DNA from: Daejeonella rubra
GTDB lineage: Bacteria > Bacteroidota > Bacteroidia > Sphingobacteriales > Sphingobacteriaceae
Length of the DNA: 28,432 bases
Assembly (NCBI RefSeq): GCF_900103545.1
Contig: NZ_FNHH01000038.1
Location: 1-28,432, forward strand
Direction: 5' to 3'
Shown: piece after piece, positions 1-6,825 of the stretch
Position numbering within the stretch: the stretch's first letter is position 1
Layout of the letters: each line of letters begins with the position of its first letter
Position numbers and translations under genes: made by a program
Notes under the pieces: generated by a model
What the model was told of the DNA's origin: nothing
The model's database searches: none
What the model saw: the letters and a program-made list of their open reading frames with translations, nothing else

Positions 1-295
1 AAGTCTTGGAAAACTAGAAATGACGAAAGTTCACCCTGCCTTTTATTTAAACGTTATTCACAAAGATTTTAGTTTATTAACACCCCCCGGACCCCCCATT
101 TCAACAATAGTAATAGCTAATAAATATTCTTTCATTGACCAAAGGAAATGACGAGATTTTATGGGATTATTATTGCTGCCTTTAATTAGCAGCCTATATC
201 CTAACCAAAAATCACTAAACAACTAACAAACTAGAGTGAGGCATTTTTAGCAGACAACTGATAACAGACAACTGACAACAGACCCTTAAAGGGTT
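1..295. other. Intergenic tract with degenerate repeats
   Basis: No gene is visible. Positions 141-230 hold a diverged copy of the sequence that recurs at 1290-1357, 1668-1780 and 2071-2180; the shared core reads GAAATGACGAG, then a TTTTATGGGATTATT-like segment, then CCTAACC. Positions 245-285 are short iterations of the type CAGACAACTGATAA directly past the stop codon of the leftward gene that follows. The window may begin inside another copy of a GAAATGACGA-type repeat. Confidence 0.5.
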
Positions 296-952
296 TTAAA
301 AAACCACTATTCCGGCATAAGTACTATTCGCAATACTCTGCCTGTCGTCTGCGATAAAAGAAATCCAGGTATGCACCTCCAGACCTGGTTTTGACCATCC
401 AATATTTAATACTTCCCTGCCTGCAGAACGTCTTGCACCACTCATCACAAACCGTATAACATTAAATTGGGAATTGTAAGCAAGCAGCATTACCTGGTCA
501 ATTTCCCGTAATCCGGTATGTTCCGGGTTTGGGACTTCGTTTGAATTGTCTCTCCAGGAAAAGACCAATTCATTTCCATTTGTTTCGACAGCAACATCTG
601 CAGCACCGGGCAAATTGCCAGAACTGACACGGACAGCGGAATAATTGATCTCCCCGTTTTCGTCAAAGGCGTTCAGCATGTTCCATGATTTGGCAGAATT
701 GTGAGCAGTATTACCCTTGCGTTTTGCCTCCAGGTTAAACCCGATACGGATAAAAGGCAGGATCGGTCCAAGAAAATACTGCATTTTAGAAAATTTCGAG
801 CGGCAGATGTTCTGATCAACCGATCCTTTTTTATTTTTTGGGGATAACCTGGGTAAGCCCCTCATTACCCATTTGCCATGCTGGCAATATCCTACTACGC
901 TGCCTGCTTTACCAATGAAGCCCCCATTTATACCACCTGTTATAATAGCCAT
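296..952 (-). CDS. DUF6266 family protein (function unknown)
   Basis: This predicted protein of about 218 residues begins MAIITGGINGGFIGKAGSVVG, matching the N-terminus I know for DUF6266 proteins of Sphingobacteriaceae and Flavobacteriia. Further family-like stretches are GKWVMRGLPRLSPKNKKG, a segment with FLGPILPFIRIGFN, and FSWRDNS. There is no signal peptide and no membrane segment. The reading frame stays open nine codons further upstream, but I chose the ATG at 950-952 because the family's conserved MAI start lies there and AGGA sits a few bases before it. The gene stands alone between repeat-rich tracts, with no partner that would suggest a job. The family's molecular function is unknown to me; a role in a surface or phage-derived structure would be a guess. 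Confidence 0.8.
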   Translation of the reverse strand: MAIITGGINGGFIGKAGSVVGYCQHGKWVMRGLPRLSPKNKKGSVDQNICRSKFSKMQYFLGPILPFIRIGFNLEAKRKGNTAHNSAKSWNMLNAFDENGEINYSAVRVSSGNLPGAADVAVETNGNELVFSWRDNSNEVPNPEHTGLREIDQVMLLAYNSQFNVIRFVMSGARRSAGREVLNIGWSKPGLEVHTWISFIADDRQSIANSTYAGIVVF

Positions 953-1043
953 AATGTTTCCTAAAGGTCTGATTAACATAAAGATAATAAAGAGACCGTA
1001 TATGATACAAATTTTATTTATAGATAATTCAGGGCTTAGACAT

Positions 1044-1104
1044 AGTTTAGTCGGATACGATTGTCATAAGTCCGAACAAAGTCCGAACAAAGTGCGACTA
1101 AACT
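1044..1104. repeat. Inverted repeat enclosing a tandem 11-mer
   Basis: AGTTTAGTCG at 1044-1053 is the exact reverse complement of CGACTAAACT at 1095-1104. Between them GTCCGAACAAA occurs twice in tandem (1070-1080 and 1081-1091). It lies about 90 bp upstream of the DUF6266 start on the other strand, so an operator is possible, but nothing else supports that. Confidence 0.5.
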
Positions 1105-1379
1105 CCGAATAACATAGCCACTTGGTATTAGCTTGATATAGATTTGGCAGCGTAGAAATCTGTTGCAATGAATTGGCTTTTAAATTAAAAAAAAACTGCC
1201 CCCAGCATTAGATTTTTCCAACTCTCAATTGTACCTTTCAATCAAAATTTAGCTTAAAAAGCACACGCCACAGGCGATGCGCTAGCATAATGAAATGACG
1301 AGCTTTTATGGGATTATTATATCAACAGCCTAAATCCTAACCAAAAATCACTAACCAACTAACTGATTATACAATAATT

Positions 1380-1557
1380 CCACCCCCTCCAGCGCTATAG
1401 GCTCCACTCCCCCCGCCAGCGGTGGACAGCAAATCGGATAATAAAATTTCGTTTAGGTATAGGTAATTTAATCTTTAAGCACGATTTTCATAGGCGCCCA
1501 GTGTCCACCGCCGGTCCGAAGGACTACATTGGAGCGGGGGAATTAAAGGGGGTGGTT
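1380..1557 (-). repeat. Palindromic MITE-like element, array copy 1
   Basis: The copy has CCACCCCC at the left end and GGGGGTGGTT at the right end, with inner arms CCCCGCCAGCGGTGGACA and GTGTCCACCGCCGG. It is the reverse orientation of the dispersed copies at 9404, 15358 and 21881. The right inner arm is interrupted by 20 bp (TCCGAAGGACTACATTGGAG, 1515-1534) that the dispersed copies lack. No open frame is present. Confidence 0.75.
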
Positions 1558-1781
1558 CTTGAATAGTTTTGTCCTAAAATGGGTTTAGATAATAACCATA
1601 CCATTAACCAACAGATTTCTCCATGCTGTGATTGATACTGCAAACAGAAAATTTGAATCGCATTTACGAAATGACAAGGTTTTAGGGAATAATTAGTGCC
1701 TTAACTAATTAGCAGCCTTAGTCCTAACCATCTAACCACTAATTACTAACCACCTAATTACTAACTAATTATACAATAATG

Positions 1782-1960
1782 CCACCCCCATCCAGCGCTA
1801 ATGGCTCCACTCCCCCCGCCAGCGGTGGACAGCAAATCGGACAATAAAATTTCGTTTAGGTATAGGTAATTTAATCTTTAAGCACGATTTTCATAGGCGC
1901 CCAGTGTCCACCGCCGGTCCGAAGGACTACATTGGAGCGGGGGAATTAAAGGGGGTGGTT
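1782..1960 (-). repeat. Palindromic MITE-like element, array copy 2
   Basis: It is nearly identical to the copy 403 bp to the left and carries the same 20-bp interruption of the right inner arm. It is non-coding. Confidence 0.75.
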
Positions 1961-2184
1961 CTTGAATAGTTTTGTCCTAAAATGGGTTTAGATAATAACC
2001 ATACCATTAACCAACAGATTTCTCCATGCTGTGATTGATACTGCAAACAGAAAATTTGAATCGCATTTACGAAATGACAAGGTTTTAGGGAATAATTAGT
2101 GCCTTAACTAATTAGCAGCCTTAGTCCTAACCATCTAACCACTAATTACTAACCACCTAATTACTAACTAATTATACAATAATG

Positions 2185-2363
2185 CCACCCCCATCCAGCG
2201 CTAATGGCTCCACTCCCCCCGCCAGCGGTGGACAGCAAATCGGATAAGAAAATTTCGTTTAGGTATAGGTAATTTAATTTTTAAGCACGATTTTCATAGG
2301 CGCCCAGTGTCCCCCGCCGGTCCGAAGGACTACATTGGAGCGGGGGAATTAAAGGGGGTGGTT
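2185..2363 (-). repeat. Palindromic MITE-like element, array copy 3
   Basis: This is the third copy at 403-bp spacing. It has a few substitutions, for example GTGTCCCCCG in place of GTGTCCACCG in the right inner arm, and keeps the 20-bp interruption. It is non-coding. Confidence 0.75.
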
Positions 2364-2548
2364 CTTGAATAGTTTTGTCCTAAAATGGGTTTACATCATA
2401 ACCTTACCCCTAACTAACAGATTTCTCTATGCTGTGATTAATATACACTGAGCAAAGATTAAGGAGCAAGGAACAAAGAAATTTTGTATTCATTTACAAA
2501 TTGCACATCCTGACAACCGATAACTGATAACTGATAACTGACAACCCA

Positions 2549-3997
2549 TCACAACTTCACCTCCGTATTCCCACCCCTCGACATTGAAATATCCACCGGC
2601 ACATTGGTTTTCCAGGCTCCTCTGGTAAAATCAGGAACGTCAACAGAATTGGATCGGTTATTTACAGACCATTCACTCAATGGAAAAATTGAACTCCAGA
2701 GTGCTGCATCATACACATCCTGTTCAACAGGTAATCCATTTCTGAGGCAGTCGATATTACGCCAGTCCATAAGAAAGTCCATCCCACCATGCCCTCCAAC
2801 CTGCTTTGCCAGCTCACCCACCTTTTTTACGATAGCAGGTTCATATTTCTTTTCCAGTATTTTAAAATCTGCTTCAGAGATCCAACCTTCATGACTTGTG
2901 GAAATTTTGCCCGGTAAAGGATATTTCTGTGCTGTACCCTTTGTCCCGCTTAACAAATGAATTCTCGAATAAGGTCTTGGTGAGGTTACATCATGCTGCA
3001 GCATAATGGTTTTACCTTTGCTGGTCCGGATAGTAGTGGTATTCATATTTCCATTGAAAGGCTTTCCTACAAATTGCTTGTACAGGTCATCAGTGGCCGC
3101 AAGTTTCTTAGCCATTTCGCCCATCATAAAATCATTTGTTGAAACTGAAACCAGGTAATCCATTTTGTCGCCCCGATTAATATTCATCACCTGACTAACT
3201 GGTCCCAGGCCATGGGTAGGATATAAATTACCCTTCCTGCTAGCATCCATTCTGAGTCGCCAGAAGTCATAGTATTTATCTTTAGAGAAATCACCAGACA
3301 AAAGATCGTGAATATAAGCCCCTTCAGCATGAACAATTTCTCCGAAGAAACCCTGTCTTGCCATATTCAAAGTGAGCAACTCGAAGAAATCATAGCAGCA
3401 ATTTTCCAATATCATACAATGCTTCCGGTTCCTTTCAGAACTTTCTACCAGTTGCCAGCACTCCTCGATTGAGGTAGCTGCAGGAACTTCTGTACAAACA
3501 TGTTTCCCGTGATCCATAGCATAAACAGCCATTGGTGTATGTAATGCCCATGGAGTTGCAATATAGATCAGATCAATATCATCACGCTCGCATACTTTTT
3601 TCCAGGCTTCAGCATTTCCAGTGACCAGGGCAGGTTTCTGTCCAGAACCTTCAATTCGTTTTAGAGCAGCATTGGCCTTTTCAGGGCGTAAATCACAGAT
3701 AACTTTGATCTCAACTCCGCCTATTTTACTCATCCTGCCCACAGCAGCTGAACCACGGTTACCGGTACCTATAAAAGCTATACGAACTGTCTCTAATTTT
3801 GGAGCAGCATACCCTGACATATTGAAATTCTGAGGACGATTCAAATAAGCTGATGAATCTATATTTTCATTCCTGGGTGCTGCGTTTGTCAACCGATAAC
3901 TATCGGTTCCGGCGAAGGCTGGAACGGCGAGAGCTGTTGTCATTCCGGCGAAAGCCGGAAGGGCTATCTTAATAAAGTCTCTGCGGTTATTTTTCAT
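2549..3997 (-). CDS. Gfo/Idh/MocA oxidoreductase, GH109-type glycosidase
   Basis: The 482-residue protein resembles family GH109, the NAD-dependent alpha-N-acetylgalactosaminidases of the Gfo/Idh/MocA fold. These use NAD transiently to oxidise the sugar, eliminate the glycosidic bond and reduce the product. Visible signals are a twin-arginine leader (RRDFIK, residues 5-10), the dinucleotide motif GTGNRG (77-82), HGKHVCTEVPAA (163-174), NLYPTHGLGP (257-266) holding the family's conserved His, then QHDVTSPRPYSR, GGHGGMDF and NNRSNSV. Length and C-terminus match GH109, so the gene is complete. Export through Tat to the periplasm is expected. Residues 13-36 are encoded by a palindromic DNA repeat (3891-3960) that supplies the hydrophobic region and an AFA cleavage-like site. 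Substrate specificity cannot be read from sequence; a related glycoside oxidoreductase is the alternative. Confidence 0.88.
   Translation of the reverse strand: MKNNRRDFIKIALPAFAGMTTALAVPAFAGTDSYRLTNAAPRNENIDSSAYLNRPQNFNMSGYAAPKLETVRIAFIGTGNRGSAAVGRMSKIGGVEIKVICDLRPEKANAALKRIEGSGQKPALVTGNAEAWKKVCERDDIDLIYIATPWALHTPMAVYAMDHGKHVCTEVPAATSIEECWQLVESSERNRKHCMILENCCYDFFELLTLNMARQGFFGEIVHAEGAYIHDLLSGDFSKDKYYDFWRLRMDASRKGNLYPTHGLGPVSQVMNINRGDKMDYLVSVSTNDFMMGEMAKKLAATDDLYKQFVGKPFNGNMNTTTIRTSKGKTIMLQHDVTSPRPYSRIHLLSGTKGTAQKYPLPGKISTSHEGWISEADFKILEKKYEPAIVKKVGELAKQVGGHGGMDFLMDWRNIDCLRNGLPVEQDVYDAALWSSIFPLSEWSVNNRSNSVDVPDFTRGAWKTNVPVDISMSRGGNTEVKL
3891..3960. repeat. Palindromic repeat inserted in coding sequence
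   Basis: The segment contains the near-perfect palindrome AACCGATAACTATCGGTT (3891-3908), a hairpin unit running to 3924, and the unit GTCATTCC...GCCGGAA (3939-3960). The same palindrome recurs at 4218-4235 and 4885-4902, and related hairpin units recur around the GIY-YIG gene at 4264-4866. Here the repeat lies wholly inside the GH109-like gene and stays in frame, encoding residues 13-36. Confidence 0.75.
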
Positions 3998-4454
3998 GAG
4001 GTTCTGTTGTTAATTGAACATGAGGAGAAATTTAAGAAGAATTTTGCTTGATTGTACAGAAGAGGTTGAATAAAATATATTCGTGTGAATATTTGTATTT
4101 TAAAATAAGCTATATCACGGTTTAGCCTTGTTTCTCTACATTTCAGTTAAGAGTCCGGTTAGGCTATTTGGGTATGATGCTGTGTGGAATATTTTAAGAG
4201 GTTCAATCCTTCGTGTGAACCGATAGTTATCGGTTGAAAAATCATGATGGAGATTTGAGGAGATTCCAGCCTTGGAATGACATGCGTTGTTTAGGGTTGT
4301 AGGTTCCAGCCTCCGCTGGAATGACAAGCTTTAGAGGGGAGTAGTGGAGATTCCAGCCTCCGCTGGAATCGCAATGCGGAACCGTATAATAAATGATGCG
4401 GTCCTATTACTCATTTATTTTCTTTAGGTATTTAGGGGATTGCAATTTTGAGGG
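3998..4454. other. Intergenic region with palindromic repeats
   Basis: This is the region between the leftward GH109-like gene and the rightward GIY-YIG gene. Apart from the repeats at 4218-4369, an inverted repeat AATAAATGA (4388-4396) / TCATTTATT (4411-4419) sits 35 bp before the GIY-YIG start. I see no good TAnnTTTG box for either gene. An open frame across 4136-4327 on the minus strand is only a translation of the repeats. Confidence 0.5.
4218..4369 (-). repeat. Left array of palindromic repeats beside GIY-YIG gene
   Basis: The array starts with the palindrome AACCGATAGTTATCGGTT (4218-4235). It continues with three hairpin units: a shortened one at 4264-4282, a full TTCCAGCCTCCGCTGGAA-GAC type at 4304-4325, and ATTCCAGCCTCCGCTGGAAT at 4350-4369. 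Read 5' to 3' the units point left, away from the GIY-YIG gene. TGAGGAGATTCCAGCCT (4256-4272) is the exact reverse complement of 4777-4793 on the other side of the gene. Confidence 0.8.
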
Positions 4455-4757
4455 ATGAAGGAATATTTTGTTTACATGCTTGCTAATAAATATCATAGCG
4501 TTTTGTATATCGGTTTTACAAACAATATCCGTAGAAGAGTATATGAGCATAAAAGAAAGCTCGTTTATGGATTCACCAGTAAATACAATTGCAATATTCT
4601 TGTGTGGTATGAAGTATTTGCTGATGTGAACTTAGCTATCGCCAGGGAAAAACAACTAAAGGTCTGGCAACGATCCTGGAAAAATAATTTAATTGAAAAA
4701 CATAACCCCGACTGGCATGATCTTGCAGCGGATTGGTTCGTTAAATTAGGTAAGTAA
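4455..4757 (+). CDS. GIY-YIG nuclease domain protein (UPF0213-like)
   Basis: The protein has 100 residues, the usual size for single-domain GIY-YIG proteins of the UPF0213/YhbQ type. The motif pair appears as YFVYML (4-9) and YIG (18-20), followed by the conserved Arg in NNIRRRVYEH (23-32), the FTSKY segment (40-44) and the catalytic-type Glu in AREKQLKVW (63-71), then NPDW (84-87). All nuclease residues appear intact, so a metal-dependent single-domain endonuclease is expected; its target is unknown. The start ATG follows a GGG-rich leader. The gene is bracketed within about 100 bp on both sides by the same palindromic repeats in opposite orientation, which suggests a mobile or repeat-generating cassette. 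That link is inference. No partner gene is in an operon with it. Confidence 0.9.
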   Translation: MKEYFVYMLANKYHSVLYIGFTNNIRRRVYEHKRKLVYGFTSKYNCNILVWYEVFADVNLAIAREKQLKVWQRSWKNNLIEKHNPDWHDLAADWFVKLGK

Positions 4758-4765
4758 CCAGAACC

Positions 4766-4910
4766 GATTCCAGCGGAGGCTGGAATCTCCTCACTTCCCT
4801 CCAGATTTGTCATTCCAGCGGAGGCTGGAACCTCCCTCACGATTTGTCATTTCGCGGAGTCTGGAACCTCTCCCACGATTTATCAACCGATAACTATCGG
4901 TTCCAGCCTG
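4766..4910 (+). repeat. Right array of palindromic repeats beside GIY-YIG gene
   Basis: The array begins 9 bp after the GIY-YIG stop codon. Units are GATTCCAGCGGAGGCTGGAA (4766-4785), GTCATTCCAGCGGAGGCTGG (from 4809), a decayed copy at 4846-4866, and the palindrome AACCGATAACTATCGGTT (4885-4902) followed by CCAGCC. The units point right, away from the gene, so they are inverted relative to the left array. Confidence 0.8.
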
Positions 4911-5038
4911 AACCTCCCAATCCTTTAATAATCTCATTCTCTCCTCGGCAGCAGCAGAACAACCTAAATATTAATTAATTTGTATATTTTTCAGGTAAAG
5001 TATTGTATTTTAATATTAAAATAGCCCTCACCTAAGAA

Positions 5039-6175
5039 ATGAAAATACAAAATCAAACAAACCCTCACCCTGCAGTCACTAAACCCCAACGACTACTCTC
5101 CATCGACGCACTTCGCGGTTTTGACATGCTTCTGATCGCAGGCGGTGGTACATTTCTGGTATTACTGGAGAATAAAACCGGGTTAGCTTGGGTAGACTGG
5201 ATAGCTGAACAATTAAAACATCCGGCCTGGAATGGTTTTACTTTTTACGACTTCATATTCCCACTCTTTCTGTTCATTGCAGGTGTTTCCATTCCTTTCT
5301 CGCTTATAAAAGGCATTGAAAAAGGGCTCAGCAAATCTGAACTGTATAAAAAAGCATTCCGAAGAATGTTGCTTCTAATCGTTTTGGGGATCCTGGATAA
5401 AAATCAACCCGTCACTTTTTTTGAACCTTCTCAGATTCGGGTGGCAAGTGTGCTTGGCAGAATTGGGGTGGCGGGATTTCTGGCTACTCTCTTATATCTA
5501 AATTTTTCATGGAAAAACCGAATAATCTGGGTTGCCGGAATTTTATTAACTTATTATGCTGTACTCTTCCTTATTCCTGTTCCGGGCTTTGGCGCTGGAA
5601 ATCTCACTATGGAAGGAAATTTGGTCGGTTGGTTTGACAGGCATTTTCTTCCCGGAAGACTTCTGCAAAAAACATATGATGAAAACGGCCTCCTGACTCA
5701 GTTTCCCGCTCTTTGTCTTACAGTTTTGGGATCTCTTGCAGGCGATATGCTAAGAACAAGCTGGAAAGACGGCAAGAAATTGTCATATCTATTACTGGCA
5801 GGTATTGCAGGAATAGTTATAGGACTTATCTGGAGTCTTCATTTCCCTATTAATAAACACCTCTGGACCAGTTCATTTATTCTTCTTACATCCGGAATGG
5901 CATTTATTTTCTTAGGCCTCTTTTATTATATCATTGATATGTTAAAATACCAGAGATGGGCCTTCTTTTTCCAGGTTATAGGTATGAATTCATTAACAAT
6001 TTACCTTGCTTACCATTTTATTGATTTTGCTCATACATCACATATTCTTTTCGCCGGATTATATGCTCCGGTACCGGAACCCTTTCATAATGCACTTGAA
6101 GCGCTCGGCGGACTTGCACTGGTATGGTTAATGATGTATTTTTTGTACAGGAAAAAGATATTTATAAAGATTTAA
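5039..6175 (+). CDS. Membrane acyltransferase, HGSNAT/DUF5009-like
   Basis: The protein has 378 residues and is an integral membrane protein with roughly ten hydrophobic segments. It opens with the family hallmark RLLSIDALRGFDM (18-30), followed by HPAWNGFTFYDFIFPLFLFIAG from residue 61. This corresponds to the region of human heparan-alpha-glucosaminide N-acetyltransferase (HGSNAT) that holds its acetyl-accepting histidine, here probably His61. The bacterial relatives (COG4299 type) are thought to transfer acyl groups from cytoplasmic acyl-CoA to a sugar across the inner membrane; the substrate is not known. The gene looks complete and stands alone, with the repeat array of the GIY-YIG gene upstream and a repeat-rich convergent region downstream. 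A general acyltransferase of glycans or exopolysaccharide would fit equally well. Confidence 0.85.
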   Translation: MKIQNQTNPHPAVTKPQRLLSIDALRGFDMLLIAGGGTFLVLLENKTGLAWVDWIAEQLKHPAWNGFTFYDFIFPLFLFIAGVSIPFSLIKGIEKGLSKSELYKKAFRRMLLLIVLGILDKNQPVTFFEPSQIRVASVLGRIGVAGFLATLLYLNFSWKNRIIWVAGILLTYYAVLFLIPVPGFGAGNLTMEGNLVGWFDRHFLPGRLLQKTYDENGLLTQFPALCLTVLGSLAGDMLRTSWKDGKKLSYLLLAGIAGIVIGLIWSLHFPINKHLWTSSFILLTSGMAFIFLGLFYYIIDMLKYQRWAFFFQVIGMNSLTIYLAYHFIDFAHTSHILFAGLYAPVPEPFHNALEALGGLALVWLMMYFLYRKKIFIKI

Positions 6176-6184
6176 ATTACATAA

Positions 6185-6205
6185 GCACACGCGAAACGCG
6201 TGCGC
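6185..6205. repeat. Small GC-rich hairpin repeat
   Basis: GCACACGCG-AAA-CGCGTGCGC folds into nine pairs with one mismatch. A related hairpin with compensating stem changes (GCACACGCC-ACA-GGCGATGCGC) is at 1261-1282, and a shorter relative (CGCG-AAA-CGCG) is at 7874-7884. No T-run follows, so it is not a normal intrinsic terminator. Confidence 0.5.
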
Positions 6206-6263
6206 TAACGGTGAGGGAAATCGTGAAACCTGTAAACTTATTTCAGTATTAGTCAAATTTTCC

Positions 6264-6310
6264 TAGACGCTCAGTGTCCACCGCCGGCGGGGGAATTAAA
6301 GGGGGTGGTT
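6264..6310 (-). repeat. Half copy of the palindromic MITE-like element
   Basis: Only one arm is present: CAGTGTCCACCGCCGGCGGG, then GGAATTAAAGGGGGTGGTT, with the terminal GGGGGTGGTT at 6301-6310. The matching opposite arm is absent. Unlike the array copies it lacks the 20-bp interruption. Confidence 0.65.
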
Positions 6311-6344
6311 CTTTTTTCGAGCACGCGCTGCGCAAGCACTGATA

Positions 6345-6560
6345 TTTCTTTCTTTTGAAGGCCAAAAGAAACAAAAGCCCATTTTTTCCCACTCTCAAGG
6401 AGTCCTTTGGACAAGGCAGCCGGCGCAGACCAGCCGCACACAAAAAGCAAAACACGGGCTGCGTTTTACTGAAGGGTAAAACAATGCCCTTCCCATTCTC
6501 ACATAGCCCCTTTTTTGCTTTTGATTTACTGCTGCTGGGGGGAAAAGGCATGACGCCTAA
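6345..6560. repeat. Multi-hairpin intergenic module
   Basis: The module contains perfect stems TTTCTTTTG (6349-6357) / CAAAAGAAA (6363-6371) and GTTTTAC (6463-6469) / GTAAAAC (6476-6482), with GC-rich text between them. The first hairpin resembles the pair at 24601-24630 in style. I have an impression that this kind of module recurs in sphingobacterial genomes, but I cannot check that here. Confidence 0.4.
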
Positions 6561-6733
6561 AATCCCGTTTCAATTTATAGCAAGATTAAAAGAAATTAAT
6601 TTGCCTAAAAAAAGATTAAAATCAATCTAAAACAATTGTCATCCCGAATCCTGCCCTTCAGCAGGAGAGGGACCTTCGTGAAACCAAGAACAAATTTGAC
6701 TTTAAGGATAAAAATAGAAGCGTATTTATTTTT

Positions 6734-6775
6734 ATAAACGAGTCGAAATACTCCTTTTTATTGAACATCCGTAGA
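6734..6775. repeat. 42-bp hairpin/T-run repeat, copy 1
   Basis: It matches 28121-28162 at 39 of 42 positions. It holds a short stem GAGT / ACTC followed by CCTTTTTA and then ATTGAACATCCGTAGA. The continuation CGCTGCGCTTA (to 6786) matches a third, more distant copy at 7805-7850. Confidence 0.65.
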
Positions 6776-6825
6776 CGCTGCGCTTAGAAATCGGACAGGA
6801 AAAAAGATTTTAAGTCCTATGGTGT

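Larger units (their letters stand above)
1291..2440. repeat. Tandem array, 403-bp period, about 2.7 units
   Basis: The GGTGGACAGCAAATCGG landmark recurs at 1421, 1824 and 2227, giving an exact spacing of 403 bp twice. Units 2 and 3 are nearly identical. The first unit is homologous but diverged and shorter at its left end (1291-1357), and the third fades after about 2430. Each unit contains one palindromic element (1380-1557, 1782-1960, 2185-2363), followed by a segment with CAACAGATTTCTC and then CTAACCA/CTAATTA iterations. There is no coding potential. This is a local DNA duplication, not a CRISPR array, since the period is long and has no spacer structure. Confidence 0.85.
953..2548. other. 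1.6-kb gene-free tract made mostly of repeats
   Basis: No credible coding sequence is seen on either strand. The tract holds an inverted repeat with an inner tandem 11-mer (1044-1104), a small GC-rich hairpin (1261-1282), a tandem array of 403-bp period (about 1291-2440) containing three copies of a palindromic element, and iterations of GATAACT (2511-2546) just past the stop codon of the next leftward gene. Confidence 0.7.
6176..6825. other. Gene-free convergent region rich in structured repeats
   Basis: This is the region between the ends of the rightward acyltransferase gene and the leftward KilA-N gene. It contains a GC-rich hairpin (6185-6205), a half copy of the palindromic element (6264-6310), a multi-hairpin module (6345-6560), a GTCATCCCGAATCC-type repeat (6639-6690) and a hairpin/T-run repeat (6734-6775). 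Open frames of about 90-100 codons on both strands run through the module, but they are biased repeat translations and not convincing genes. Confidence 0.55.

Noticed and set aside
285..298. ACCCTTTAAGGGT as a terminator of the DUF6266 gene
   Set aside because: The palindrome has essentially no loop, so it cannot form an ordinary hairpin, and there is no T-run after it on the minus strand.
1291..2440. Tandem repeats as a CRISPR array
   Set aside because: The period is 403 bp, there are fewer than three units, no short repeats with unique spacers occur and no cas gene is present.
4136..4327. 63-codon minus-strand frame
   Set aside because: It is a translation of the palindromic repeats left of the GIY-YIG gene, with no family resemblance.
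4565..4840. 91-codon minus-strand frame containing PASAGMT-like peptides
   Set aside because: It runs antisense through the GIY-YIG gene and the right repeat array; the peptides are the usual translation of such repeats.
6355..6630. Frames of 91 and 100 codons across the convergent region, both strands
   Set aside because: They overlap hairpins and repeat text, have biased composition and match no family I know; the region is better explained as repeats.
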